Shown here piece after piece: positions 17,257 to 24,913 of a stretch of 30,180 nt of DNA. The notes beneath the pieces were generated by a model that was given only the letters and a program-made list of their open reading frames with translations, searched no databases and had not been told where the DNA came from. The stretch covers positions 1 through 30,180 of the forward strand of contig JAFVRU010000011.1 in the NCBI GenBank assembly GCA_017504065.1, given 5' to 3'. The stretch comes from Clostridia bacterium (lineage in GTDB: Bacteria > Bacillota > Clostridia > Christensenellales > Borkfalkiaceae). Position 1 is the stretch's first letter, and each line of letters opens with the position of its first letter. The position numbers and the translations under genes were made by a program.

Positions 17257-19176
17257 ATGCAACAAGCAAAATGGATATGGGCAAATACGCCCGTGCAAGC
17301 AGATGAGTACGTAACGTTTTACGACGAGTTTACATATTCGTCCGGTTTCGTGAAAATGGATATCTCTGTGGCAGGGGACTATGCGGTATATATTAACGGC
17401 GCATTGGTTGCGTTTGAACAGTATCCCGATTACGAGCATTATAAGGTTTACGATTCCTTGGACGTTACGCCTTGGCTTAAAACGGGGAACAATCAAATCA
17501 AAATCGTCGCTTGGTATATCGGAGAAGATTGTTCGACTTGCGTGCAAATGTCTAGGGGGGTATATTATAAAATTTATTCCCAAGACGGGGTATTGGCGTA
17601 CTCCGATAAACGTACGTTATACTCGCTCAATCAAGACTACGTTTCTTATCAACAGAAGAAAATTACTACGCAACTTGGCTATTCTTATGCGTACGATACG
17701 AGATATATGGACGAGCCGACGGAGCGTTTCTCGGCAGTAGAAGTTGACGGGTTTGAAAATCTCGTATTGCGGCAAAATCAAAAGACGAGATTGGGCGAAT
17801 ACGTAGTAGCAAAGCTTGTCGATCAGAAACAGCGAATTTATGACTTAGGGAAAGAGCGCTGCGGATTTTTGCGGGTGAAATTCCGCGCGGAAAGCGGCGA
17901 GAAAATTCGGGTAACCTTCGGGGAACACTTGATTGACGGTAAAGTTCGGGATATCATTGGTAACCGTGATTTTAGCGTAGAACTTATCGGGAATGGAAAA
18001 ACGGTAGAGTTTACGGGCGTGTTCCGTCGTTTAGGCTGTCGGTATTTGCAGGCGTATTGCGCTTCGGACGTACAAATCGACGAGATTGGGATATGGGAAG
18101 TAGAGTATCCGTTTACCGTGAAGCCGTATGAAATTCAAGACGAATTGCGTAAAAAGATTTACGAAACGAGCGTCAGAACGTTACAGCTTTGCGCGCACGA
18201 GCATTATGAAGATTGTCCTTGGCGGGAACAGGCGATGTATATTCAAGATAGCCGAAACCAAATGCTTTGCGGCTATTATGCGTTTGAGAATTTAGAATTT
18301 GCCCGCGCGTCGATTTTATTGATTTTGCAAGGTCAGCGCGAAGACGGATTGTTTGAGATGTGCTTTCCTGCCAAAATAGAGTTTACGATTCCGTCCTTTT
18401 CCTTGGCGTTTCCCGCTATGGTATTGGAATATACGCAAGCGGCGCAGGATACGGAAATTGCGAAAAAGGCGCTTAGCGCCATAGAAAAGATGTTGGCGTT
18501 TTTCTTGAATCGTTTGCAAGAAAACGGGCTGTTTAAAACGGTTGGGGATAAAACGCTTTGGCATTTTTACGAATGGGCGGGCGATTTAGACGGAAGTTTC
18601 TTTTCGGAAGACGACAACGAAAAAGAAAGAAACGGTTACGACGTTTTAATAAACGCATTTTTGTCTTGGTCGTGCGGGAAAACGGTGGAGCTTTGCAGGC
18701 TGTTAGGCGAATATGAAAAGGCGAAATATTATCAAAGCATCATCGCTAAGCTGAATCAGGCAATCCATTCCGCATTTTTCGACGAGCAAAATCAGTTGTA
18801 TAAAACGTACTTGGGAAGATTCGAATACAGTCAGCTTGCGAACGCGTTATGCGTGCTTTGCGGGGCTTGTCCAAGCGAGTATTTGCAAGCGGTAGCGGAA
18901 AAAATCGCTTACGGATACGACGGTTGGGTGGAAAATACGTTGAGTATGAATATTTTCCGCTTTGACGCGTTATTGGCGGTGAATAAAGAGAAATATTCCG
19001 CATTTATCCTGCAAGAGATCGACAGAATTTACGGAAAAATGTTGCAAGAAGGCGCGACGAGTTTTTGGGAAACGGAAAAGGGCGCGGCGGATTTTGGCGA
19101 CGCAGGCAGCCTTTGCCACGGCTGGAGCGCATTGCCCATTTATTATTATCACGTATTGAAAATTGTAAAAAATTAA
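17257..19176 (+). CDS. GH78-family alpha-L-rhamnosidase
   Basis: I choose the ATG at 17257 (639 residues), six-nucleotide GAGGAG being at 17243-17248. The N-terminus starts 'QQAKWIWA', as in many GH78 enzymes, and leads into beta-sandwich domains to about residue 290. The (alpha/alpha)6 barrel then carries Asp319, Glu324 and Asp331 in 'HYEDCPWREQAMYIQD', with exactly the spacing of the catalytic acid motif of Bacillus GH78 (Asp567, Glu572, Asp579 in RhaB). Glu605 in 'SFWETEKG' corresponds to the catalytic base, and 'SLCHGWSALP' follows. All four residues are therefore present and the enzyme is probably active. No signal peptide is visible, so it should release L-rhamnose from imported oligosaccharides. 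This links the region to the rhamnose pathway at 21618 onward. Confidence 0.88.
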   Translation: MQQAKWIWANTPVQADEYVTFYDEFTYSSGFVKMDISVAGDYAVYINGALVAFEQYPDYEHYKVYDSLDVTPWLKTGNNQIKIVAWYIGEDCSTCVQMSRGVYYKIYSQDGVLAYSDKRTLYSLNQDYVSYQQKKITTQLGYSYAYDTRYMDEPTERFSAVEVDGFENLVLRQNQKTRLGEYVVAKLVDQKQRIYDLGKERCGFLRVKFRAESGEKIRVTFGEHLIDGKVRDIIGNRDFSVELIGNGKTVEFTGVFRRLGCRYLQAYCASDVQIDEIGIWEVEYPFTVKPYEIQDELRKKIYETSVRTLQLCAHEHYEDCPWREQAMYIQDSRNQMLCGYYAFENLEFARASILLILQGQREDGLFEMCFPAKIEFTIPSFSLAFPAMVLEYTQAAQDTEIAKKALSAIEKMLAFFLNRLQENGLFKTVGDKTLWHFYEWAGDLDGSFFSEDDNEKERNGYDVLINAFLSWSCGKTVELCRLLGEYEKAKYYQSIIAKLNQAIHSAFFDEQNQLYKTYLGRFEYSQLANALCVLCGACPSEYLQAVAEKIAYGYDGWVENTLSMNIFRFDALLAVNKEKYSAFILQEIDRIYGKMLQEGATSFWETEKGAADFGDAGSLCHGWSALPIYYYHVLKIVKN

Positions 19177-19190
19177 TAAGGAGAAAAATT

Positions 19191-19769
19191 ATGAAAACGG
19201 TAAAAGACAAGTATTTGGTAGTAGGCGCGGACTTTGCAGGGTTTCCCTTGAAAGAAGTGGTGGTCGAGCATTTGACGAAAAAGGGTTGGAAAATTCTGGA
19301 TTTGGGCGTAAAAAAGGACAGCGACCCTAATGATACGGATTTGATGTTCCACAGAGTCGGACTCCGGGTCGGAGCGGAAATTTCCGAAGGAAATTACGAA
19401 CGCGCGCTTTTGTTCTGCGGTACGGGTATGGGTATTCATATTGCGGCGAGCAAGTGTCCGCACGTACACGCGGGCGTGGTAGAAAGTTTACCTGCGGCAA
19501 CGAGAGCGATCACAGGCAACGGCGTAAACGTACTCGCGATGGGCGCGTTCTACGTAGCTCCGCAAACGGCTTGCGATATCGCGGACGCGTATTTGTCCAA
19601 CGAGCTTGGTAGCGGTTGGGAATGGTGGCACAATTTCTATGAATTCCACAAGCTCGCGATCGATGAATTGGAAGCGTTCGACTACGAAGAATATAAGAAA
19701 AACGGGTTCAAGGTCAATAAACTCGGCGATTATGATTTGACGCTCGATTTTGATAAGAAACCCGAATAA
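19191..19769 (+). CDS. RpiB/LacAB-family sugar-phosphate isomerase
   Basis: The real start is the ATG at 19191, with AAGGAG at 19178-19183; a longer in-frame opening upstream overlaps the GH78 gene. The 192-residue product has the Rossmann-like RpiB fold: 'VVGADFAGFPLKE' near the N-terminus, the active-site 'FCGTGMGIHIAASK' at about 72-85, and 'GNGVNVLAMGAF' farther on. The cysteine in FCGTG corresponds to the proton-transferring cysteine of RpiB. It is longer than standard RpiB (about 150 residues), with a Trp-rich and acidic C-terminal extension after about residue 140 ('GWEWWHNFYEF'). The substrate could be a pentose or hexose phosphate made from the sugars released by the neighbouring glycosidases. 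Calling it ribose-5-phosphate isomerase would go beyond the evidence. Confidence 0.75.
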   Translation: MKTVKDKYLVVGADFAGFPLKEVVVEHLTKKGWKILDLGVKKDSDPNDTDLMFHRVGLRVGAEISEGNYERALLFCGTGMGIHIAASKCPHVHAGVVESLPAATRAITGNGVNVLAMGAFYVAPQTACDIADAYLSNELGSGWEWWHNFYEFHKLAIDELEAFDYEEYKKNGFKVNKLGDYDLTLDFDKKPE

Positions 19770-19830
19770 TCTTTTTAGAAGGATTATCACAAGGCAAGCT
19801 TGTTTTTGAACTTGACAAAATGAATAGCGC

Positions 19831-19863
19831 AAAAAAAGACTGTACGCATGGTACAGTCTTTTT
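19831..19863. terminator. Bidirectional rho-independent terminator
   Basis: GACTGTAC at 19838-19845 pairs with GTACAGTC at 19851-19858 around a 5-base loop (GCATG). The stem is extended by A-T pairs, with an A-run on the left and a T-run on the right. The symmetry lets it work on both strands. It sits between two convergent genes, the sugar-phosphate isomerase on + and the PHP protein on -, and should end both transcripts. Confidence 0.85.
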
Positions 19864-19877
19864 CACGTATTTCAGAT

Positions 19878-20624
19878 TTATCGGTCTTCGAAGACGAGCC
19901 GCAAGCCCAAAGCTTTCAATGCCGTGCAGACCGTTTTTACTCGCGACGCTTTGTATTCTTTCGCGACGTGCCCGTCGAATCCGACGGACAACCGAACGCC
20001 CGATTTTTTGACGATTTCTTGCTGTTCTTTGCTTCTCAAAAATTCCGTAACGTAATCGTGCGTTTTATAGCCGTGCAGGCTGTCGTAGTTGACGTTCATT
20101 TCCCAAAAAATCCCGTTCTCCGCCATTTTACGGAAATAGCGATAGGGGTCTTCGCCGAGCGAGCGGATAAACGCGAATAAATCCGTATGCGCAATCCCCG
20201 TAGGACAACCGCAGCGCTTGGCAAACGAGAAAATATCCCCGCCCGTGAGCGAGTTGGGGTGATCGAGATTTTCTACCAAGCAATAATCGAAAAAGGATAC
20301 GTCCGCTTGGTTGGGCAGAGCGTAGCTGTGTTCGTTGAGCAGGGTGCAAATTTCAATCCCGCTGAAAATTTTGATCTTTTTTCCGTACTTGTCCTTTAAC
20401 AGATTGATATGGTTGTTATACCGCCGCAACGTCTTGCCGTAGTCGGCAGTCAGGCAAGGTCCTTTGTCGTAACAAAACTCCGTTCGAGCGCAACCGACTC
20501 CGTAGTTATGATCGCAAATGCCGAGCATTTGAATCCCGCCCGCAATCGCGGCTTCCACCGCTTGTTCGGGAGTATCTTCGGAGCAAAACGAATAAAACGT
20601 GTGCGTGTGTAAATCTTGTATCAT
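19878..20624 (-). CDS. PHP-domain metal-dependent phosphoesterase
   Basis: The 248-residue protein opens with 'MIQDLHTHTFYSFC', containing the His6-x-His8 metal motif of the PHP superfamily. It continues with Asp38-His39 in 'GICDHNYG', a 'GIEICTLLNE' strand with a metal-binding Glu, 'GIAHTDLF' and the C-terminal 'VGFDGH' (Asp and His). These are the expected ligands of a di- or trinuclear metal site, as in histidinol-phosphatase-like and nucleotide phosphatases of the PHP group. It has no signal peptide. The start has AAAGGAAAA as ribosome binding site and its own promoter. It is transcribed in the same direction as deoR, just downstream of it. The substrate is unknown; a sugar phosphate linked to the rhamnose pathway is possible but not shown. 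Confidence 0.8.
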   Translation of the reverse strand: MIQDLHTHTFYSFCSEDTPEQAVEAAIAGGIQMLGICDHNYGVGCARTEFCYDKGPCLTADYGKTLRRYNNHINLLKDKYGKKIKIFSGIEICTLLNEHSYALPNQADVSFFDYCLVENLDHPNSLTGGDIFSFAKRCGCPTGIAHTDLFAFIRSLGEDPYRYFRKMAENGIFWEMNVNYDSLHGYKTHDYVTEFLRSKEQQEIVKKSGVRLSVGFDGHVAKEYKASRVKTVCTALKALGLRLVFEDR

Positions 20625-20653
20625 ACTGTTTTCCTTTACCGTCCTTTTACCGT

Positions 20654-20682
20654 ATTATAGTACACTTTCTCCAAGAAAGCAA
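20654..20682 (-). promoter_or_regulatory. Putative promoter of the PHP gene
   Basis: On the minus strand TTGCTT (20682-20677) and a perfect TATAAT (20659-20654) are 17 bp apart. The start codon is about 30 bp farther on. The promoter lies immediately after the deoR stop codon, so the PHP gene can be expressed independently of the regulator. Confidence 0.6.
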
Positions 20683-20697
20683 GCAAATTCTCCAAAC

Positions 20698-21435
20698 TCA
20701 ATACAAAAATTTTACGTTGCCGTTGTCCGCGCTGTCGGGCGGCGGCGCGTCCGTAACGACGAAATCGTAGGAAGTGAGCTCCGCAAGCTTGTACGTGCCG
20801 TGCGCGCCGAATTTGGTGTGATCGACAAGCAAAATACGGTATTTGCAGCGTTCGAACGCCGCGCGTTTGATTTCCTTTTGATCGAGCGAGCGTTCGTACG
20901 ACGAGCCGCCCAAAACGGCAGCGCAGGACGAGATCATCAAATCGAAAGAAAAATCTTCGAGCTGGCGTACCGTCCAACTGCCCGTTGCGGAGTGGGTATT
21001 AAAATGCACGTGCCCGCCCAACAAAATCAGATTGATATTCGGCTTTTTGGAGAGCTGTAACGCCGTTTGTAGGTTGTTCGTAACGACCGTTTTGTAATTC
21101 AAATCGATACGCTCCGCCAAAGCGAGCGCCGTGGACGAGCTGTCGATGAATACGGAGTTAAAGGTCGGGATATGTAGGAGCGCTTTGGTTGCGACGCGTT
21201 CTTTCTCGTTCGCATTCTTTTCCATGCGGAAAAATATGGAAATTTCTTCCACGTTTTCGGGCAGGATCGCGCCGCCGTGGCTGCGTTCTACCAGCCCCAT
21301 ATTCTTCATTTCGATCAGGTCGCGGCGGATCGTCGCTTCGCTGACGTATAAGGATTTCGCTAGGTCTGCAACCGCCGCTTTTTTGTCCTGTTTGAGCGTT
21401 TTTAAAATCTCGCTTTGCCGTTCGTTGAGCGCCAT
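20698..21435 (-). CDS. DeoR-family transcriptional regulator of the rhamnose/BMC operon
   Basis: I choose the ATG at 21435 (245 residues) because 'MALNERQSEILKTLK' is the normal DeoR start and GGGAG lies upstream; a TTG 45 bp farther out is in frame but would add an atypical basic tail. The N-terminal winged helix-turn-helix has the family signature at about 22-57: 'VADLAKSLYVSEATIRRDL' followed by 'MGLVERSHGGAIL'. The C-terminal domain has the 'IDSSSTALALAERI' phosphate-binding loop and 'LLGGHV' of DeoR-type sugar-phosphate sensors. It is transcribed divergently from rhaB and shares a 182-bp control region with it. This strongly suggests that it controls the rhamnose genes and itself, probably relieved by a rhamnose-derived phosphate. 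Activators of the RhaS/AraC type are absent here. Confidence 0.87.
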   Translation of the reverse strand: MALNERQSEILKTLKQDKKAAVADLAKSLYVSEATIRRDLIEMKNMGLVERSHGGAILPENVEEISIFFRMEKNANEKERVATKALLHIPTFNSVFIDSSSTALALAERIDLNYKTVVTNNLQTALQLSKKPNINLILLGGHVHFNTHSATGSWTVRQLEDFSFDLMISSCAAVLGGSSYERSLDQKEIKRAAFERCKYRILLVDHTKFGAHGTYKLAELTSYDFVVTDAPPPDSADNGNVKFLY

Positions 21436-21485
21436 GTTCGTTTTTCTCCCGTTTTTTGCCGTTTTTTTTGATTTGAGCAAAAAAT

Positions 21486-21514
21486 TTTGTTCGTTTTTGC
21501 TCGTTTATGTTCAT
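21486..21514. promoter_or_regulatory. Three 10-bp-phased TGTTCG-like repeats (putative DeoR operator)
   Basis: TTTGTTCGT (21486-21494), TTTGCTCGT (21496-21504) and TATGTTCAT (21506-21514) repeat at exactly 10 bp, one helical turn. They cover the predicted transcription start of deoR and reach its -10 box. An oppositely oriented copy, CGAACAT, is at 21549-21555 between the two -35 boxes. The core resembles the TGTTCG half-site of GlpR, a DeoR-family member. Confidence 0.55.
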
Positions 21515-21543
21515 ATTGTAGCATAAAAAAATTTTTTTGTCAA
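21515..21543 (-). promoter_or_regulatory. Putative promoter of deoR
   Basis: On the minus strand a perfect TTGACA (21543-21538) and TACAAT (21520-21515) are separated by 17 bp. The spacer contains a run of seven A then seven T. The expected start of transcription near 21508 falls in the phased repeats, which would allow autoregulation. Confidence 0.68.
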
Positions 21544-21558
21544 ACTTTCGAACATATA

Positions 21559-21587
21559 TAGACAAAAGAAAAAATTTATGTTATAAT
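21559..21587 (+). promoter_or_regulatory. Putative promoter of the rha/BMC operon
   Basis: TAGACA (21559-21564) and a perfect TATAAT (21582-21587) are separated by 17 bp. Transcription should start near 21594, about 24 bp before the rhaB ATG. Its -35 box is only 15 bp from that of the divergent deoR promoter, and a CGAACAT half-site lies between them, so one bound repressor could block both. Confidence 0.68.
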
Positions 21588-21617
21588 ATAGAATGAAAAA
21601 ATATAGGAGTGATTCTC

Positions 21618-23000
21618 ATGAGATATTATCTTGCGATTGACATAGGCGCTTCTTCGGGTAGACACATCGTTTCGTACTTGGAAAACGGGAAGATGCAAAC
21701 GGAAGAAATTTACCGTTTCCAAAACGGACCGGAAATGAAAACTGCATACGACGGACGGGAACATTTGACTTGGGATCCCGATCGGCTGTTCCAAGAAATT
21801 CTGAACGGTTTGAAAAAGGCGAAAGAAGTCGGGAAAGTTCCTTATTCGGTAGGGATCGATACGTGGGGTGTGGATTACGCGCTACTCGACGAAAACGACA
21901 AAGCGATCGGCGGCGTGTATTGCTACCGCGACGCGAGAACGGACGCGACCATTCCTGAAGTGCATGCGGTCATTCCGTTTGAAAAGCTTTATGAAAAGAC
22001 GGGGATTCAGTTCGCTTCGTTTAACACCATCTATCAGCTTTTAGATGATAAGAAGTCGGGGAGAATGGACAAGGCGAAGTTTTTATTGAACTTGCCCGAC
22101 TACTTCCATTTCCGTTTGACGGGCGTGAAGAAGCAAGAATACACGATGGCGACGACGACGGGTATGGTCAATGCGAAAACGCATACCTGGGACGAAGAAA
22201 TCATCGAAAAACTCGGCTATAAAAAAGAACTGTTTGGGGAGCTTTCGCAGCCCGGTACGCTCGTTGGGGAGTTCACGGACGAAGTTGCGGAATTCGTAGG
22301 CTATAAAGCGAAAGTGGTTTTGCCTGCGACGCACGATACGGCAAGCGCCGTGTTGGCTGCTCCGCTCGACGCGCAAACGCCGTATATTTCGAGCGGGACT
22401 TGGTCGCTGCTCGGCGTCGAACAAAACGCGGCGCACACGTCGGCTGCGGCAAGGGAAGCGGGGTATTCCAACGAAGGCAGCTTAAACCAAACGTTCCGTT
22501 TGCAAATCAACATCATGGGGCTTTGGATGATTCAACAAGTTCGCCACGAATTGGACGACAAATACAGCTTCCCTGAGCTTGCGGATATGGCTCGCGCAAA
22601 TCCCGTGGAATACGATATCAACGTCAACGAGCAAAAGTTCATGGCGCCTGAAAGCATGATCGACGCGATCAACGAATCGGTGGGGAAAGAACTCCCCGTA
22701 GGCGAAATGGCGTATGTGATTTACGACAACCTTGCCAAGTATTACGGCAAAGCGTTGGCGGCGCTTGAAGAAGTTACGGGTGAGCAATACCAAACGCTGA
22801 ACATTATCGGCGGGGGGAGCAAGAACGCGCTGCTCAACGAAATGACGGCGAAATACACGGGTAAGAAAATCATTACAGGGCCTGCGGAAAGCACGGCGAT
22901 CGGGAATATGATGATGCAAATGGTCGGTTGCGGCGAACTCAAAGACGTTCAAGAAGGCAGACAGTATATTAAGAATTCGTTTGATATCGCGGAAGTATAA
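21618..23000 (+). CDS. rhaB: Rhamnulokinase
   Basis: The ATG at 21618 (460 residues) follows TAGGAG at 21604-21609; a GTG at 21609 overlaps that site and is unlikely. The FGGY-kinase N-terminal ATP-binding signature 'AIDIGASSGRHIV' is the form typical of RhaB. Other landmarks are 'VGIDTWGVDYALLD', 'FLLNLPDYFHFRLTG', 'THDTASAV' followed by 'ISSGTWSLLGVE', and 'NIIGGGSKNALLNEMTA' in the C-terminal domain. The enzyme phosphorylates L-rhamnulose to L-rhamnulose 1-phosphate in the cytoplasm. It is the first gene of the rha/BMC operon and lies directly behind the DeoR-controlled promoter. The isomerase is two genes downstream and the aldolase four. Full-length, with no sign of damage. Confidence 0.93.
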   Translation: MRYYLAIDIGASSGRHIVSYLENGKMQTEEIYRFQNGPEMKTAYDGREHLTWDPDRLFQEILNGLKKAKEVGKVPYSVGIDTWGVDYALLDENDKAIGGVYCYRDARTDATIPEVHAVIPFEKLYEKTGIQFASFNTIYQLLDDKKSGRMDKAKFLLNLPDYFHFRLTGVKKQEYTMATTTGMVNAKTHTWDEEIIEKLGYKKELFGELSQPGTLVGEFTDEVAEFVGYKAKVVLPATHDTASAVLAAPLDAQTPYISSGTWSLLGVEQNAAHTSAAAREAGYSNEGSLNQTFRLQINIMGLWMIQQVRHELDDKYSFPELADMARANPVEYDINVNEQKFMAPESMIDAINESVGKELPVGEMAYVIYDNLAKYYGKALAALEEVTGEQYQTLNIIGGGSKNALLNEMTAKYTGKKIITGPAESTAIGNMMMQMVGCGELKDVQEGRQYIKNSFDIAEV

Positions 23001-23012
23001 GGGAGCAAGAAT

Positions 23013-23642
23013 ATGAAGATTTTGTTTTTCGGGGATTCGATCACGGACGCGAATAGAATTAGAGAATACGACGATATGATCTATTCCTACGGGTGTGGGT
23101 ATCCGTCCTTTGTTGCGGCGGAATTGCAATCCAAATTCCCCGGGGAATATGAAATCATCAATCGCGGGAACAGCGGAAACCGCATTGTGGATTTATACGC
23201 GCGTATCAAATCCGACGTATGGAATCAAAAACCCGACGTGTTGAGTATTCTCATTGGAATCAACGATATTTGGCACGAAGTCGGGAATCAAAACGGCGTG
23301 GATTTGGAAAGATACGAGAAAATGTACGATATATTGCTCAACGACACGAAGAAAGTTTTGCCGAATACGAAGTTGATCGTATGCGAGCCGTTTGTTTTGA
23401 AAGGTACGGCGACGGAAACTTGGACGACGGAGATCGAGCTTGTCAAAGAATACGCCGCGGCGGCGAAACGGGTGGCGGAAAAATACGGAGCGTATTATTT
23501 GCCTTTGCAAGCTATGCTCGACAAAGCGGCGGCTGCGTCCAAAGGGGAATATTTCCTTTCGGACGGGGTGCACCCGACGGCGGCGGGCGCGAAACTCATC
23601 GCGGACGAGTGGTTGAAATTATTTAACGACAATATTCGGTAA
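23013..23642 (+). CDS. Small SGNH/GDSL hydrolase inside the rha operon
   Basis: This 209-residue single-domain protein shows all four SGNH blocks: Ser9 in 'FFGDSITDANR', Gly55 in 'NRGNSGNRI', Asn84 in 'IGINDIWHEVG', and Asp184 and His187 in 'SDGVHPTAAG'. It lacks a signal peptide and so is cytoplasmic. Such proteins are commonly acetyl-esterases of carbohydrates or lysophospholipase-like enzymes. Its place between rhaB and rhaA, 12 bp after one and 14 bp before the other, argues for a job in rhamnose use. Removal of O-acetyl groups from rhamnose or a rhamnoside before isomerisation is the obvious guess. It is only distantly similar to the SGNH protein at 16217, which has an extra N-terminal domain. 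Confidence 0.83.
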   Translation: MKILFFGDSITDANRIREYDDMIYSYGCGYPSFVAAELQSKFPGEYEIINRGNSGNRIVDLYARIKSDVWNQKPDVLSILIGINDIWHEVGNQNGVDLERYEKMYDILLNDTKKVLPNTKLIVCEPFVLKGTATETWTTEIELVKEYAAAAKRVAEKYGAYYLPLQAMLDKAAAASKGEYFLSDGVHPTAAGAKLIADEWLKLFNDNIR

Positions 23643-23656
23643 TTTAGGAGAAGGTT

Positions 23657-24901
23657 ATGTCTAGATATGAAGAAGCAAAAAAGATGTACGCGCAATACGG
23701 AATTGATACGGAAGCGGCGATAAAGCGGTTGTCGGAAATCGCGGTTAGCGTACATTGTTGGCAAGGCGACGACGTTATCGGGTTCGACGGTAGCGATTCG
23801 TTGGACGGCGGGATTCAAACGACGGGGAATTATCCTGGGCGCGCGAGAACGCCTGAAGAACTGTTCGCGGACGCAAAGAAAGCGTTTGCGTTGATGCCGG
23901 GAAAGAAGCGGATCAACGTGCATGCGTGCTATGCGATTCTCGGCGAAGATAAAGGCAAAGTAGATCGGGACGCGTATACGTATAAATATTTCGAACCGTG
24001 GGTGGAATTCGCCAAAGAAAACGGTTTGGAAGGGGTGGATTTCAACCCGACGTTTTTTGCGCATCCCAAGATGAAAGACGGGTTATCGCTTTCGTCGCCC
24101 GACGAAGAAACGCGGCGGTTTTGGATCGATCACGGCAAAGCGTGTTTGAAGATCGCGGCGGAAATGGGGAAAGCCATGGGTAGCCCTTGTATGGTGAATA
24201 TTTGGATTCCCGACGGGTATAAAGATATTCCCGCAGACAGACTTTCGCCCCGTATCCGTTTAAAAAATTCCTTGGACGAAATTTTGGCGGACTACGATAA
24301 GGAATGGGTCATTCCTGCGGTAGAAAGCAAAGTGTTCGGGATCGGGATCGAGAGCTATACGGTTGGCAGTAACGAGTTCTATCAAAACTACGCGGCAAAG
24401 GCGGGTATTTGTTGCTTGCTCGATACGGGACATTATCACCCGACGGAAGTGGTTTCGGATAAGATCCCTGCATTGCTTGCGTTCTATGATAAGATCGCGT
24501 TGCACGTTTCCCGCCCCGTACGTTGGGATAGCGACCACGTCATCATCGTGGACGACGAGCTCAAGGAACTTTCCAAGGAAATCATTCGCAACGAAGCGGA
24601 TCAAAAAGTGCTCATCGGGTTGGATTATTTCGATGCGAGCATCAACCGTTTGTGCGCTTGGGTAACGGGCGTGCGTTCGATGCAAAAAGCGTTGCTTTGC
24701 GCGATTTTGCAACCGTATGCGGAACTCAAAAAACTGCAAAACGAAAACAATTTCAGCAAGATCATGTTCTTGAACGAGAAATTTAAGTTTATGCCGATCG
24801 GCGACGTTTGGGACGAATACTTGGCTCGTCAAGGCTTGCAAGAAGATTGGTTCGACGAAGTGGAAAAATTCGAAGCCGAAGTCATCGCAAAAAGAAAATA
24901 A
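23657..24901 (+). CDS. rhaA: L-rhamnose isomerase
   Basis: The 414-residue protein matches the usual RhaA length (about 420). Recognisable segments are 'VSVHCWQGDDVIGF' near the N-terminus, 'GKKRINVHACYAIL', 'GIESYTVGSNEFY', 'CCLLDTGHYHPTEVVS' and 'LHVSRPVRWDSDHV'. These supply the Glu, Asp, His and Asp ligands of the divalent-metal site and the substrate-binding histidines. It converts L-rhamnose to L-rhamnulose in the cytoplasm, the first step of the pathway. It follows the SGNH gene by 14 bp, with AGGAG ahead of the ATG, and precedes the acyl-kinase gene by 12 bp. No targeting helix is present at either end, in keeping with a cytosolic enzyme outside the microcompartment. Confidence 0.94.
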   Translation: MSRYEEAKKMYAQYGIDTEAAIKRLSEIAVSVHCWQGDDVIGFDGSDSLDGGIQTTGNYPGRARTPEELFADAKKAFALMPGKKRINVHACYAILGEDKGKVDRDAYTYKYFEPWVEFAKENGLEGVDFNPTFFAHPKMKDGLSLSSPDEETRRFWIDHGKACLKIAAEMGKAMGSPCMVNIWIPDGYKDIPADRLSPRIRLKNSLDEILADYDKEWVIPAVESKVFGIGIESYTVGSNEFYQNYAAKAGICCLLDTGHYHPTEVVSDKIPALLAFYDKIALHVSRPVRWDSDHVIIVDDELKELSKEIIRNEADQKVLIGLDYFDASINRLCAWVTGVRSMQKALLCAILQPYAELKKLQNENNFSKIMFLNEKFKFMPIGDVWDEYLARQGLQEDWFDEVEKFEAEVIAKRK

Positions 24902-24913
24902 GGCGGTAAAGAT

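Noticed and set aside
21436..21480. Extended deoR start at a TTG 45 bp upstream
   Set aside because: It adds a basic tail not typical of DeoR proteins, and the ATG at 21435 gives the normal N-terminus with a GGGAG site upstream.
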